Positions 1 to 5,992 of a stretch of DNA of 5,992 nt are shown in pieces (position 1 is the stretch's first letter; each line of letters opens with the position of its first letter). Origin of the DNA: Psychrobacter sp. (lineage in GTDB: Bacteria > Pseudomonadota > Gammaproteobacteria > Pseudomonadales > Moraxellaceae); the NCBI GenBank assembly GCA_029256865.1, contig JARIEH010000049.1, forward strand, positions 1-5,992. Reading direction: 5' to 3'. Both the position numbers and the translations under genes were made by a program. The notes under the pieces were generated by a model. It saw only the letters and a list, made by a program, of their open reading frames with translations, searched no databases and was not told the DNA's origin.

Positions 1-41
1 CTAGGCTGTAGCTTGTTGATACCTGTATGAGTTAGGGGCAT
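1..41 (-). CDS. N-terminus of a probable P4-type tyrosine integrase (partial, cut by window edge)
   Basis: Only the first 13 codons plus two bases are in the window. They read MPLTHTGINKLQP. The pattern Met-(Pro/Ala)-Leu-Thr-x-x-x-Ile-x-x-Leu-x-Pro is typical of the start of P4-family site-specific integrases, whose N-terminal DUF4102-type domain binds arm sites on the DNA. The start is supported by an AAAGGA Shine-Dalgarno (49-54) seven bases upstream of the ATG. The context fits: the gene starts 163 bases beyond the 3' end of an intact tRNA-Pro and points the same way, with a cluster of short repeats in between. Such an enzyme would integrate and excise a genomic island or prophage at the tRNA. 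The catalytic domain (R-H-R-Y residues) lies outside the window, so whether the gene is intact is unknown. The call rests on a very short peptide plus context. Confidence 0.68.
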   Translation of the reverse strand, partial: MPLTHTGINKLQP

Positions 42-48
42 GGGTCTA

Positions 49-54
49 TCCTTT
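49..54 (-). promoter_or_regulatory. Shine-Dalgarno of the probable integrase
   Basis: AAAGGA on the minus strand lies seven bases before the ATG at 41. It decides the start of the truncated gene. Its first base (position 54) is also the last base of the nearest TGTTGGTA repeat copy, so protein binding to that repeat, or an RNA hairpin using it, could affect initiation. Confidence 0.65.
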
Positions 55-104
55 GTTGGTATTGTCCATGTTGGTACTGCTCGATACCAACAATAATACC
101 AACA
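54..104. repeat. Four-copy TGTTGGTA array, two direct and two inverted, candidate integrase arm-type sites or operator
   Basis: Four exact copies of the octamer are present. Two read TGTTGGTA on the plus strand (54-61 and 69-76) and two read TACCAACA (85-92 and 97-104). The gaps are 7, 8 and 4 bases, so the array is close to symmetric about position 80. A longer 10-base match pairs 53-62 with 84-93. A fifth, degenerate copy (TGTTGATA, 14-21) lies inside the start of the integrase gene. Integrases with an N-terminal arm-binding domain recognise short repeated sites of this size beside the att core, and some also repress their own promoter. That role is inferred from position. A 12-bp palindrome, TTCTATATAGAA (105-116), abuts the array. 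Confidence 0.6.
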
Positions 105-164
105 TTCTATATAGAACGCCATACACCTATAAGGCAGTGAAAACCTAAAAAACGCCCAAAATAA

Positions 165-193
165 AGGGCAGACGGTCAATGACGGTCTGCCCT
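165..193 (-). terminator. Rho-independent terminator of tRNA-Pro
   Basis: A perfect 9-bp stem, AGGGCAGAC (165-173) with GTCTGCCCT (185-193), is extended by an inner three-pair GTC/GAC stem (175-177 with 181-183) across one G-G mismatch, leaving an AAT loop. On the minus strand it is followed directly by TTATTTT. It begins 11 bases after the encoded CCA end of the tRNA, as expected for terminating the tRNA transcript. It also separates tRNA transcription from the integrase-like gene beyond it. Confidence 0.75.
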
Positions 194-204
194 ATATCTA
201 TGTT

Positions 205-231
205 TGGTCGGAACGGCAGGATTTGAACCTG
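205..231 (-). other. Candidate att core (attL side) in the 3' end of tRNA-Pro
   Basis: P4-type elements usually recombine within the T arm and 3' end of a tRNA gene. Here that segment faces the integrase start and the repeat array. The exact core cannot be set from this window, because it needs the second direct copy at the far end of the element. The limits given are only the T arm to the CCA end. Confidence 0.35.
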
Positions 232-281
232 CGACCCCTACACCCCCAGTGTAGTGCGCTACCAGACTGCGCTACGCCCCG
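205..281 (-). tRNA. tRNA-Pro, anticodon GGG
   Basis: This 77-base gene folds into a full cloverleaf. The acceptor stem pairs CGGGGCG with CGTTCCG (two G-U pairs). The D stem is GCGC/GCGC. The anticodon stem is CTACA/TGTAG with loop CTGGGGG, which places GGG at 34-36. The T arm is GCAGG-TTCAAAT-CCTGC, and the discriminator A and CCA are encoded. The anticodon reads proline codons CCC and CCU. The gene lies 118 bases downstream of gatB on the same strand and has its own promoter and terminator. Its 3' half faces the probable integrase, so it is the likely insertion site of the element to the left. The tRNA is complete, as expected if the element carries a copy of the 3' end that restores the gene. 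Confidence 0.95.
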
Positions 282-292
282 AATGACTGACT

Positions 293-320
293 ATTCTACC
301 CAAAATCGTACATATTGCAA
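293..320 (-). promoter_or_regulatory. Sigma-70 promoter of tRNA-Pro
   Basis: On the minus strand, TTGCAA (315-320) and TAGAAT (293-298) are separated by 16 bases. The -10 box ends 11 bases before the first base of the mature tRNA, which fits a short leader. Each hexamer matches consensus at 4 to 5 of 6 positions. The tRNA can therefore be made independently of the upstream gat operon. Confidence 0.7.
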
Positions 321-399
321 GGGTTAATTATTTCCTGCAGTAGACAAGTGAGCTTTAGGGAGAGCAATCAATACATTCTATTAGCAATTACTTTTACTT

Positions 400-1908
400 T
401 TAACCTAATAGCTCTTTTAAGATCTCATTGACCTGTTGCGGATTGGCACTACCACGGCTGGCCTTCATTACCTGTCCGACCAGACCATTGAAGGCTTTTT
501 GCTTACCACCGCGATACTCTTCAACCATGGTTTGATTATTCGCGATCACTTCCTCTACTATTGCTTTGATCGCACCCGTATCGGTTTCTTGCTTCAGACC
601 TTTGGCTTCGATGATTTTATCTGCTGCATCAACATCGTCACCGCCTTCACGCTCATACAAAGCGCTAAAGACCTTTTTGGCAAGCTTACCTGACAAGGTA
701 TCATCTTTGATACGTTTGAGCATACCGGCTAACTGCTTGGCACTAATCGGAGAGTCAATGATGTCTTTATCGTCTTTATTGAGCGCACCCAGTAAGTCGC
801 CCATGACCCAGTTTGCTGCCATTTTGGCATCTTGCTGCCCAACTTCTGCGACCACCTCTTCGAAGTAATCAGCCAGTTGACGGCTACCAGTTAAGATACG
901 CGCATCGTATTCTGACAGCTCAAGCGCTTCTTCAAAGCGCGCACGGCGAGCCACTGGCAACTCAGGCATCGCTGCGCGAATGCTATCGACGGTATGCTGC
1001 TCGATACGTACAGGTAGTAGGTCAGGGTCGGGGAAGTAGCGATAATCGTTGGCGTCTTCCTTGGTACGCATCGCGCGGGTTTCGTCGCGCTCGGGATCAT
1101 AAAGCATCGTCGCTTGCACAATTTTGCCACCATCTTCGATGATATCGATTTGGCGTTCAATCTCCCGATTGATAGCACGTTCAATAAAGCGGAACGAGTT
1201 TAAGTTTTTCAGTTCAGTACGAGTGCCAAGCTCTGCACCAGGTTTGCGCACAGAGACGTTACAGTCACAGCGGAATGAACCTTCTGCCATGACGGCATCA
1301 GAGATGCCAAGCCAAGTGACCAATTGATGAATGGCTCTGATGTAAGCAAGGGCTTCGTGGGCTGAACGCATATCAGGCTCAGAGACAATCTCAATCAGTG
1401 GTGTACCAGCACGGTTAAGGTCAATGCCAGTCATACCATCAATAGCATCATGTACGGACTTGCCTGCATCTTCCTCTAAATGTGCACGGGTGACACCCAT
1501 ACGTTTAGGATATTCGTTTTTTTCACCTTCATTTACTACGACATCGATATGCCCACGACCGACGATAGGATTGGCCATTTGGGTAATTTGATAGCCTTTA
1601 GGCAGGTCAGGGTAAAAATAGTTCTTACGGTCAAAGGTGTTGAACAAACCCAGCTCAGCATTGACACCAATACCAAACTTCAAGGCACGGTCAACCACGC
1701 CACTATTGAGAACAGGCAGTACACCAGGCAGGCCCAAATCAACGATACTGGCTTGAGTATTTGGTTCGTGACCGAAGTCAGTTGGCGCGCTGGAGAATAT
1801 TTTACTGTCGGTATTTAGTTGGCAGTGAATCTCAATACCGATGACGACTTCATAGCCGTCGACGAGCAGGTCTGTGCGGACGATGTTGTTATCAGTGACT
1901 GTATTCAT
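400..1908 (-). CDS. gatB: Aspartyl/glutamyl-tRNA amidotransferase subunit B
   Basis: GatB binds the misacylated Asp-tRNA(Asn) or Glu-tRNA(Gln), activates the side-chain carboxylate with ATP, and uses ammonia passed from GatA to form the amide. It is cytoplasmic, in the GatCAB complex. The 502-residue length is normal. Visible family blocks are [13 protein letters not shown] (19-31), the signature around [18 protein letters not shown] (163-180), CDCNVSVR (214-221), [16 protein letters not shown] (230-245) and [14 protein letters not shown] (287-300). The C-terminal half from about 340 is the helical GatB/YqeY tRNA-binding tail, ending in NEILKELLG. The ATG overlaps the gatA TAA by one base (TAATG), and an AGGAGA Shine-Dalgarno lies seven bases upstream, so translation is probably coupled to gatA. 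No convincing terminator follows the stop before tRNA-Pro. Confidence 0.97.
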   Translation of the reverse strand: MNTVTDNNIVRTDLLVDGYEVVIGIEIHCQLNTDSKIFSSAPTDFGHEPNTQASIVDLGLPGVLPVLNSGVVDRALKFGIGVNAELGLFNTFDRKNYFYPDLPKGYQITQMANPIVGRGHIDVVVNEGEKNEYPKRMGVTRAHLEEDAGKSVHDAIDGMTGIDLNRAGTPLIEIVSEPDMRSAHEALAYIRAIHQLVTWLGISDAVMAEGSFRCDCNVSVRKPGAELGTRTELKNLNSFRFIERAINREIERQIDIIEDGGKIVQATMLYDPERDETRAMRTKEDANDYRYFPDPDLLPVRIEQHTVDSIRAAMPELPVARRARFEEALELSEYDARILTGSRQLADYFEEVVAEVGQQDAKMAANWVMGDLLGALNKDDKDIIDSPISAKQLAGMLKRIKDDTLSGKLAKKVFSALYEREGGDDVDAADKIIEAKGLKQETDTGAIKAIVEEVIANNQTMVEEYRGGKQKAFNGLVGQVMKASRGSANPQQVNEILKELLG

Positions 1909-3404
1909 TATACCGTCTCCTGTGCGATAGCTGAGTGTTGTAAGTGGTGGTCAGTATGCTGCTGAAATAGATGGGCAGTGGTGAGCAATTTGCTCTCTTG
2001 CCAATGCTGTCCGATTAGCTGCAGACCAATGGGCAGTCCTTCTTTAGACAAACCAACTGGCTGACTGATCGCAGGTAGGCCTGCAAGGTTGACACCAATA
2101 GTATAGACGTCGCCCAGATACATCGAAGCAGGATCTAGATTTTCACTCAGCTTATAAGCGGGTGTTGGTGCCGTTGGACTGGCAATGACATCACAATTTG
2201 TAAATGCATCATCAAAGTCTTTGATAATCAACCGACGTATTTTTTGTGCTTTGGTGTAGTAAGCATCAAAGTAACCAGCAGACAACGCGTAAGTGCCCAT
2301 CAAGATACGGCGCTGTACTTCAGGGCCAAAACCTTCAGAGCGTGAGCGCGTGTATAGATCTATGAGGTCTGTTGGATTTTCACAGCGATAACCGAAACGT
2401 ACGCCATCGAAGCGCGATAGGTTTGATGAAGCTTCAGCGGTTGCCAACATATAGTAAGTTGCAAGGGTGATTTCAGGGTCAGTAATATTTACCTCAACGA
2501 TGGTCGCACCAAGCTCTTCATACTTCTGCAACGCTGAGCGGACGGCTTGCTCGACTTCGGTGTTCAAGCCCTTACTGAAATACTCTTTTGCCACACCGAT
2601 ACGCAGGCCCACAAGTGGCTTATCGTCAGCTGCTGCTTCGGCATCATTGATGTCTTGCACATAGTCAGGGATATCATGTTTGATAGAAGTAGCATCGCGC
2701 GGGTCATGACCGACCATAGGCTGTAGTAGGTACGCACAGTCTTTGGCGCTACGACCCATGCTACCGGCTTGATCGAGACTCGATGCATAAGCAATCATAC
2801 CAAAGCGCGAGATACGGCCATAGGTAGGTTTGATACCAGTTAAGCCACAGAAAGAGGCTGGCTGACGAATAGATCCGCCTGTATCACTCGCAGTTGCTAC
2901 GGGCACGAAGCCGGCCGCAACGGCTGCCGCGCTACCACCAGAGGAACCACCAGGGACATAATCAAGATTCCAAGGGTTATGTACGGCGCCGTAATAAGAG
3001 CTAACGTTATCGGATCCCATCGCAAACTCATCCATGTTGAGCTTACCAAGGCTAATCATCCCAGCTTTATCAATATTACTCACAATAGTGGCGTCATAAG
3101 GTGAGATAAAGTTATGCAGCATTTTAGAGCCACAAGTAGTCAGCACGCCTTGGGTGCAAAAAATATCTTTATGCGCCATAGGTATGCCCAATAGGGGGCG
3201 TTTATCGCCTTGCGCACGCATCTCATCAGCGGCTTGCGCTTGGGCGCGTGCTGTCTCAGAGGTATGAGTGATAAAACTATTAATCCTGCTATCGAAAGCG
3301 TCGATGCGCTTGATAAAGTGTTCAGTCAGCTCAAGGCTGCTAAATTTTTTGTCTTGCAAGCCGCTAACCAGCTGCTGGGTACTTAAATGATGAAGTTCAG
3401 ACAT
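1908..3404 (-). CDS. gatA: Aspartyl/glutamyl-tRNA amidotransferase subunit A (amidase-signature glutaminase)
   Basis: GatA hydrolyses glutamine (or asparagine) and channels the ammonia to GatB. At 498 residues it is of normal length. The amidase-signature Ser-cisSer-Lys triad is intact: Lys79 in GIPMAHKD, Ser154 in [10 protein letters not shown], and nucleophile Ser178 in [12 protein letters not shown]. These have the same numbering as the well-studied S. aureus enzyme. The family block [16 protein letters not shown] (here [12 protein letters not shown], 188-199) follows. The C-terminal part has [13 protein letters not shown] (405-417) and [10 protein letters not shown] (442-451), also typical. 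The start has only a weak GGA Shine-Dalgarno, but it gives the expected N-terminus ([12 protein letters not shown]). The gene lies 68 bases after gatC and overlaps gatB by one base. Confidence 0.97.
   Translation of the reverse strand: MSELHHLSTQQLVSGLQDKKFSSLELTEHFIKRIDAFDSRINSFITHTSETARAQAQAADEMRAQGDKRPLLGIPMAHKDIFCTQGVLTTCGSKMLHNFISPYDATIVSNIDKAGMISLGKLNMDEFAMGSDNVSSYYGAVHNPWNLDYVPGGSSGGSAAAVAAGFVPVATASDTGGSIRQPASFCGLTGIKPTYGRISRFGMIAYASSLDQAGSMGRSAKDCAYLLQPMVGHDPRDATSIKHDIPDYVQDINDAEAAADDKPLVGLRIGVAKEYFSKGLNTEVEQAVRSALQKYEELGATIVEVNITDPEITLATYYMLATAEASSNLSRFDGVRFGYRCENPTDLIDLYTRSRSEGFGPEVQRRILMGTYALSAGYFDAYYTKAQKIRRLIIKDFDDAFTNCDVIASPTAPTPAYKLSENLDPASMYLGDVYTIGVNLAGLPAISQPVGLSKEGLPIGLQLIGQHWQESKLLTTAHLFQQHTDHHLQHSAIAQETV
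1916..1921 (-). promoter_or_regulatory. gatB Shine-Dalgarno inside the end of gatA
   Basis: AGGAGA on the minus strand is spaced seven bases from the gatB ATG. It lies within the codons for the last residues of GatA (Gln-Glu-Thr-Val). Together with the TAATG overlap it supports reinitiation by ribosomes finishing gatA, a usual way to keep complex subunits in balance. Confidence 0.75.
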
Positions 3405-3472
3405 AAGGTGTCGTCCGTCAAAATGTTAACTGCGTAAAATAAGAGATAAGGGAAAAATACGAAAGTAGTCAG

Positions 3473-3787
3473 TTATTCAATGACCTGTGGCACTAGGTAT
3501 AAGCCTTGCTCAACGGCCGGTGCCATTGATTGATTGCGCTCACGATTGATATCGTGTTTTGCCACATCAGCGCGCAGCTCTTGGCAAGCTTCGTGAATGT
3601 TCGCTAGTGGAGTGAGGTCGGCCGTATCGACGCCAGCTAAGGTGTCCATTAATATTAATACCTTACTAATATCATTGGCGTAGCTGCTAGCAGTGTCTTC
3701 ATCGACACCTAAGCGAGCAAGTTTGGCGACTTCTAGAATTTCTTGACGGCTGACACTACTGTCAGACGTTGACGGTTGCTGTGACAT
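3473..3787 (-). CDS. gatC: Aspartyl/glutamyl-tRNA amidotransferase subunit C
   Basis: GatC is the small subunit that wraps around and stabilises the GatA-GatB interface. The product is 104 residues from the chosen start. After a short Ser-rich tail (MSQQPSTSDSS) come SRQEILEVAKLARLGVDED, a helical segment, VDTADLTPLANIHE in the position of the usual linker, and the strongly conserved end NQSMAPAVEQGLYLVPQVIE-like (split here as APAVEQGLYLVP then QVIE). The ATG at 3787 is chosen because GGAG lies five bases upstream and the family starts close to this point. The frame is open to an earlier ATG at 3880, but the extra 31 residues do not look like GatC. It is the first gene of gatC-gatA-gatB and is divergent from mreB. 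Confidence 0.93.
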   Translation of the reverse strand: MSQQPSTSDSSVSRQEILEVAKLARLGVDEDTASSYANDISKVLILMDTLAGVDTADLTPLANIHEACQELRADVAKHDINRERNQSMAPAVEQGLYLVPQVIE

Positions 3788-3943
3788 AATTTCTCCAGTG
3801 AAGGACAGTTTTATTGGTGTAAGCGCTTGCTTATGATGATCGAGTGGCTCATATATTCTGATCATAAATATGTTTGGCATGATTTATGCTGATATTTTTA
3901 TATAACTCATTTTTTTAATAATGTGGTTCAATTTGGATAATTG

Positions 3944-3979
3944 ATTATAAAGCATTTGACCCTCTTTATTATAAAGCAT
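3944..3979 (-). promoter_or_regulatory. Candidate gatCAB promoter region with two TATAAT boxes in a direct repeat
   Basis: ATTATAAAGCAT occurs twice (3944-3955 and 3968-3979), exactly 24 bases apart. On the minus strand each copy supplies a perfect TATAAT -10 box (3944-3949 and 3968-3973) facing gatC. The hexamers at -35 distance are poor (about 3 of 6), so either a regulator or weak basal activity is implied. A transcript from the nearer box would have a leader of roughly 150 bases. Confidence 0.4.
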
Positions 3980-4251
3980 CTGTGCTAAGTTTACAGAGTA
4001 GGGCTTTGATTGCAGGATAATCTTAGCAGATGTGTACACGATGTTGGTAATAGTGGGATGAATCTCTGTATAGAGCCTACTAAGAATTTGACCACAATGC
4101 TATTTGAGAGTGATTCTAGGGTTAAGCTTGTTCATTATAAAAAGCGAAGATCTAATTAAGCATAGGTGAGTGTTGCTAAAGTGACGTTGTGTTTATTGAT
4201 ATATTATCAATTGCTTAACAATTAGAGCATCAAATGCGTTACAGTAGCCTT

Positions 4252-4268
4252 TATACCAACAGGGTATA
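4252..4268. promoter_or_regulatory. Operator-like dyad TATACC-N5-GGTATA
   Basis: A perfect 6-bp inverted repeat with a 5-base centre (AACAG) lies about 160 bases upstream of the candidate mreB -10 box. The size and symmetry suit binding by a dimeric regulator, but no regulator is identified and the site could be chance in AT-rich DNA. Confidence 0.3.
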
Positions 4269-4428
4269 TCGATTAATTAGTTAAGTACCGCACAGATGTA
4301 AAGTCTTGTTATTCAATTCTTAATTGATTTAATAATCCCATGTTTTGTGCTGTAACAAATTCTATCATTTAAACTTGCAATCCTTGCTCATCAAGGCAAA
4401 TATCTGTGTTTTTTTTGGACTAAATCGG

Positions 4429-4434
4429 TATAAT
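4429..4434 (+). promoter_or_regulatory. Candidate mreB promoter -10 box
   Basis: A perfect TATAAT lies within GGTATAATTT on the plus strand, with a poor -35 (TGTTTT at 4407-4412 or GTGTTT one base earlier). It sits inside the inverted repeat CTAAAT-N7-ATTTAG (4420-4438), which could act as an overlapping operator. The mreB leader would be about 150 bases. Confidence 0.42.
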
Positions 4435-4593
4435 TTAGCCCAGTTTTTATATGTAGTCATTATTGTTTAGTTTTGACTTGTCGCACGTCTCTGCTTTTGT
4501 TACCGTGAGCCCGACAGATTGACCTAATCAACGCCGACGAGTATCACCTCAGTCACTCTCATTCGCCTCAATTGTAAGACGCTGGATATATTA

Positions 4594-5622
4594 ATGAACC
4601 CGTTTGGATTTTTATCAAATAATATCGCTATCGACCTTGGTACTGCGAACACCTTAATCTTCATTCCTAATAGAGGCGTGGTGCTCGATGAGCCTACGGT
4701 AGTCGCTCTACGTAGTAATCGCACGCAGAACCCTACGGTTGCTGCTGTTGGTATCGATGCCAAGCAGATGCTTGGTCGTACCCCCGCCAATATTACGGCT
4801 ATTCGTCCCCTAAAAGATGGCGTGATTGCTGACTTTGAAGTGACGCAAAAGATGCTCAAGCATTTTATTACCAAAGTAAAAGCCAGACGTTTTATGGCGC
4901 AGCCGAATGTCGTCGTTTGTGTGCCTTGTAAGTCTACTTTGGTTGAGCGCAAAGCCATTCGTGAGGCAGTTTCATCAGCAGGGGCAAATAAAGTAATGCT
5001 GCTAGAAGAGCCGATGGCAGCAGCAATCGGTGCCGGCTTGCCAGTTCATGAAGCCAGTGGTTCGATGGTGGTGGATATTGGTGGTGGTACCACTGAGATT
5101 GCGGTCATTGCATTGTCGGGCTGTGTGTATGCAGAGTCGATTCGTATTGGCGGTGATATGTTTGATGATGCCATTATCACGCATGTACGCCGTACACACG
5201 GTTGTGTCATCGGTGAGACAACTGCTGAACGTATTAAGCAAGAAGTGGGCTCAGCACTGAGTAACGATGAGCAGCTAGAAGTAGAAGTACGGGGCCGCAG
5301 TATGGCCGAGGGCGTGCCTAAGACCTTTACGGTCAATTCAGAAGAAATTCAAAAAGCATTGAGTGATCCTTTAAGTGGTATTGTTAGCGCAGTGAAAGCC
5401 GCGTTAGAGCAAACACCACCTGAGCTGTCATCCGATATTGCCGAGCGCGGTATTGTATTGACTGGCGGCGGCGCTCTATTACGGGATTTAGATAAGCTGA
5501 TCTCACAAGAAACAGGTCTACCAGTCACCGTTGCCGAAGATCCGCTTACCTGTGTTAGCCGCGGTGGTGGTATGGCGCTTGATTTTATTAATAATAAAAG
5601 CCTAAATATGATTTTTGTATAA
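4594..5622 (+). CDS. mreB: Rod shape-determining protein MreB (actin homologue)
   Basis: MreB forms ATP-dependent membrane-bound filaments that guide the elongation machinery (MreC, MreD, RodA, PBP2, RodZ) in lateral wall synthesis. The 342-residue product is of normal length. The actin-fold motifs are intact: phosphate-1 [12 protein letters not shown] (11-22), connect-1 around [14 protein letters not shown] (138-151), phosphate-2 [14 protein letters not shown] (159-172) and the adenosine motif [15 protein letters not shown] (286-300). The block [16 protein letters not shown] (314-329) closes the domain, and the last 13 residues are variable. A weak TGGA Shine-Dalgarno lies seven bases before the ATG. 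The N-terminus ([10 protein letters not shown]) is slightly shorter than in E. coli but hydrophobic enough for membrane contact. It is divergent from gatCAB and followed by mreC. Confidence 0.97.
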   Translation: MNPFGFLSNNIAIDLGTANTLIFIPNRGVVLDEPTVVALRSNRTQNPTVAAVGIDAKQMLGRTPANITAIRPLKDGVIADFEVTQKMLKHFITKVKARRFMAQPNVVVCVPCKSTLVERKAIREAVSSAGANKVMLLEEPMAAAIGAGLPVHEASGSMVVDIGGGTTEIAVIALSGCVYAESIRIGGDMFDDAIITHVRRTHGCVIGETTAERIKQEVGSALSNDEQLEVEVRGRSMAEGVPKTFTVNSEEIQKALSDPLSGIVSAVKAALEQTPPELSSDIAERGIVLTGGGALLRDLDKLISQETGLPVTVAEDPLTCVSRGGGMALDFINNKSLNMIFV

Positions 5623-5653
5623 GTTTGACTGATGTTTAAATGAGAGTGATATA

Positions 5654-5683
5654 AATAAAGGCGGTCAATAGACTGCCTTTATT
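5654..5683 (+). terminator. Intrinsic terminator after mreB
   Basis: A 13-bp stem with one G-U pair joins AATAAAGGCGGTC (5654-5666) to GACTGCCTTTATT (5671-5683) with an AATA loop. It is A-rich on the left and T-rich on the right, 31 bases after the mreB stop. The symmetric A/T flanks could also work on the opposite strand. It would stop or attenuate mreB transcription before mreC. Confidence 0.68.
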
Positions 5684-5693
5684 GCATCAACTA

Positions 5694-5722
5694 CTGGCAT
5701 TTGACTCCTCAATTCATATAAT
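5694..5722 (+). promoter_or_regulatory. Sigma-70 promoter of mreC
   Basis: CTGGCA (5694-5699, 4 of 6 matches) and a perfect TATAAT (5717-5722) are separated by 17 bases. The predicted start is about 36 bases before the mreC ATG. The position directly after the mreB terminator suggests that mreC has its own transcription. Confidence 0.62.
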
Positions 5723-5765
5723 ACCTTTATACCCAGTACTGGCTACTGCTCTTATTAGATACCCT

Positions 5766-5992
5766 ATGATCCCAAGTATTTTTGCCCGCCAACCACTCGC
5801 ACTTCGCAGGACTGCTATCGCTTTGATAGTGGCGCTGGTACTGATGTGGTTCGATAGCAAAAATCCAGAATGGTTTAATCCCATACGTAATACTAGCCAT
5901 GCAGCCATGCAGCCAATCTATCAGTTTTCTTTATTGCCAAGCTACGCGGCACATTGGGCAAAAGGTAGCGGGCAATCAAAAGAAGCCTTACG
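5766..5992 (+). CDS. mreC: Rod shape-determining protein MreC, N-terminal part (runs off the window)
   Basis: The first 75 codons are present. The product starts MIPSIFARQPLALRR, a short basic cytoplasmic tail. One transmembrane segment follows at about residues 15-29 (RTAIALIVALVLMWF), then a periplasmic start resembling MreC (NPEWFNPIRN, then MQPIYQF, then a helical stretch ending KEAL). MreC is a bitopic inner-membrane protein whose periplasmic beta domain activates PBP2-RodA. This fragment alone is not very distinctive, but size, topology and position directly after mreB support the call strongly. No clear Shine-Dalgarno precedes the ATG. The frame stays open upstream without another ATG, so the start rests on the basic-tail/TM pattern and the nearby promoter. 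Confidence 0.88.
   Translation, partial: MIPSIFARQPLALRRTAIALIVALVLMWFDSKNPEWFNPIRNTSHAAMQPIYQFSLLPSYAAHWAKGSGQSKEAL

Larger units (their letters stand above)
3788..4593. other. Long AT-rich divergent intergenic region between gatC and mreB
   Basis: These 806 bases contain no convincing coding sequence on either strand. They hold the candidate gatCAB promoter boxes (3944-3979), a candidate mreB promoter (4429-4434), and several dyads: CATAAAT/ATTTATG (3863-3869 with 3882-3888), TTGATA-TAT-TATCAA (4196-4210), TATACC-AACAG-GGTATA (4252-4268), CCTTG/CAAGG (4382-4396) and CTAAAT/ATTTAG (4420-4438). Only short open frames are present. The longest I checked is 33 codons (4058-4159), with no proper ribosome binding site. 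Confidence 0.7.

Noticed and set aside
378..411. Inverted repeat CTATTAG/CTAATAG as the gat operon terminator
   Set aside because: The stem is 7 AT-rich pairs with a 20-base loop and no T-run, so termination is not supported.
1480..1818. A 112-codon plus-strand open frame inside gatB
   Set aside because: Antisense to a clearly conserved gatB segment, with no family resemblance. The same holds for the other frames inside gatB, gatA and mreB.
3788..3880. A 31-residue N-terminal extension of GatC starting at 3880
   Set aside because: The extra residues do not look like GatC, while the ATG at 3787 has GGAG five bases upstream and gives a normal 104-residue protein.
4058..4159. A 33-codon plus-strand open frame (MNLCIEPTKNLTTM...) upstream of mreB
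   Set aside because: No properly spaced ribosome site, no recognisable family, and length within chance expectation for this stretch.
4382..4417. Hairpin CCTTG/CAAGG followed by a run of T as a small-RNA terminator
   Set aside because: The stem is only 5 bp and the T-run starts about 12 bases after it, too far for a standard intrinsic terminator.
4473..4502. TTGACT (4473-4478) as the mreB -35
   Set aside because: The best -10 at proper distance (TTTTGT) matches consensus at only 3 of 6 positions. The upstream TATAAT is the better candidate.
4524..4958. A 144-codon minus-strand open frame overlapping the start of mreB
   Set aside because: It lies mostly opposite the highly conserved mreB sequence and has no recognisable domain, so it is an antisense shadow.
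5701..5722. TTGACT (5701-5706) as the -35 for the TATAAT at 5717
   Set aside because: The spacing is only 10 bases. CTGGCA at 5694 gives the correct 17-base spacing instead.

Overview
The window looks like chromosome from a gamma-proteobacterium of the Moraxellaceae, most likely Psychrobacter or a close relative. This is inferred from the protein sequences, the moderate GC with AT-rich intergenic DNA, and the divergent gatCAB / mreBC layout. No database search was possible, so the genus is an inference.

Layout from left to right. Positions 1-41 (minus strand) hold the first 13 codons of a gene cut by the window edge. They read MPLTHTGINKLQP behind a good Shine-Dalgarno, which resembles the N-terminus of P4-type tyrosine integrases. 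Between this start and the nearby tRNA lies a compact array of four exact 8-bp repeats (TGTTGGTA, two in each orientation, 54-104). A hairpin terminator (165-193) comes next, then an intact tRNA-Pro(GGG) gene (205-281, minus) with its own promoter. The order tRNA 3' end, short repeat array, co-oriented integrase is the usual left end of an integrative element inserted at a tRNA gene. The cargo of that element would lie beyond position 1.

Positions 400-3787 (minus) hold the gatC-gatA-gatB operon for the tRNA-dependent amidotransferase, which makes Asn-tRNA(Asn) and/or Gln-tRNA(Gln). gatA and gatB overlap by one base (TAATG), with the gatB Shine-Dalgarno inside the end of gatA. A long AT-rich divergent region without a convincing gene (3788-4593) follows. 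It holds candidate promoters and several operator-like dyads.

On the plus strand are mreB (4594-5622) and the 5' part of mreC (5766 to the edge), the rod-shape cell-wall elongation genes. A terminator hairpin and a separate promoter lie between them, so mreC may be transcribed independently of mreB.

The gat and mre genes are ordinary housekeeping loci. The part most worth following is the left edge, where an integrative element appears to begin.
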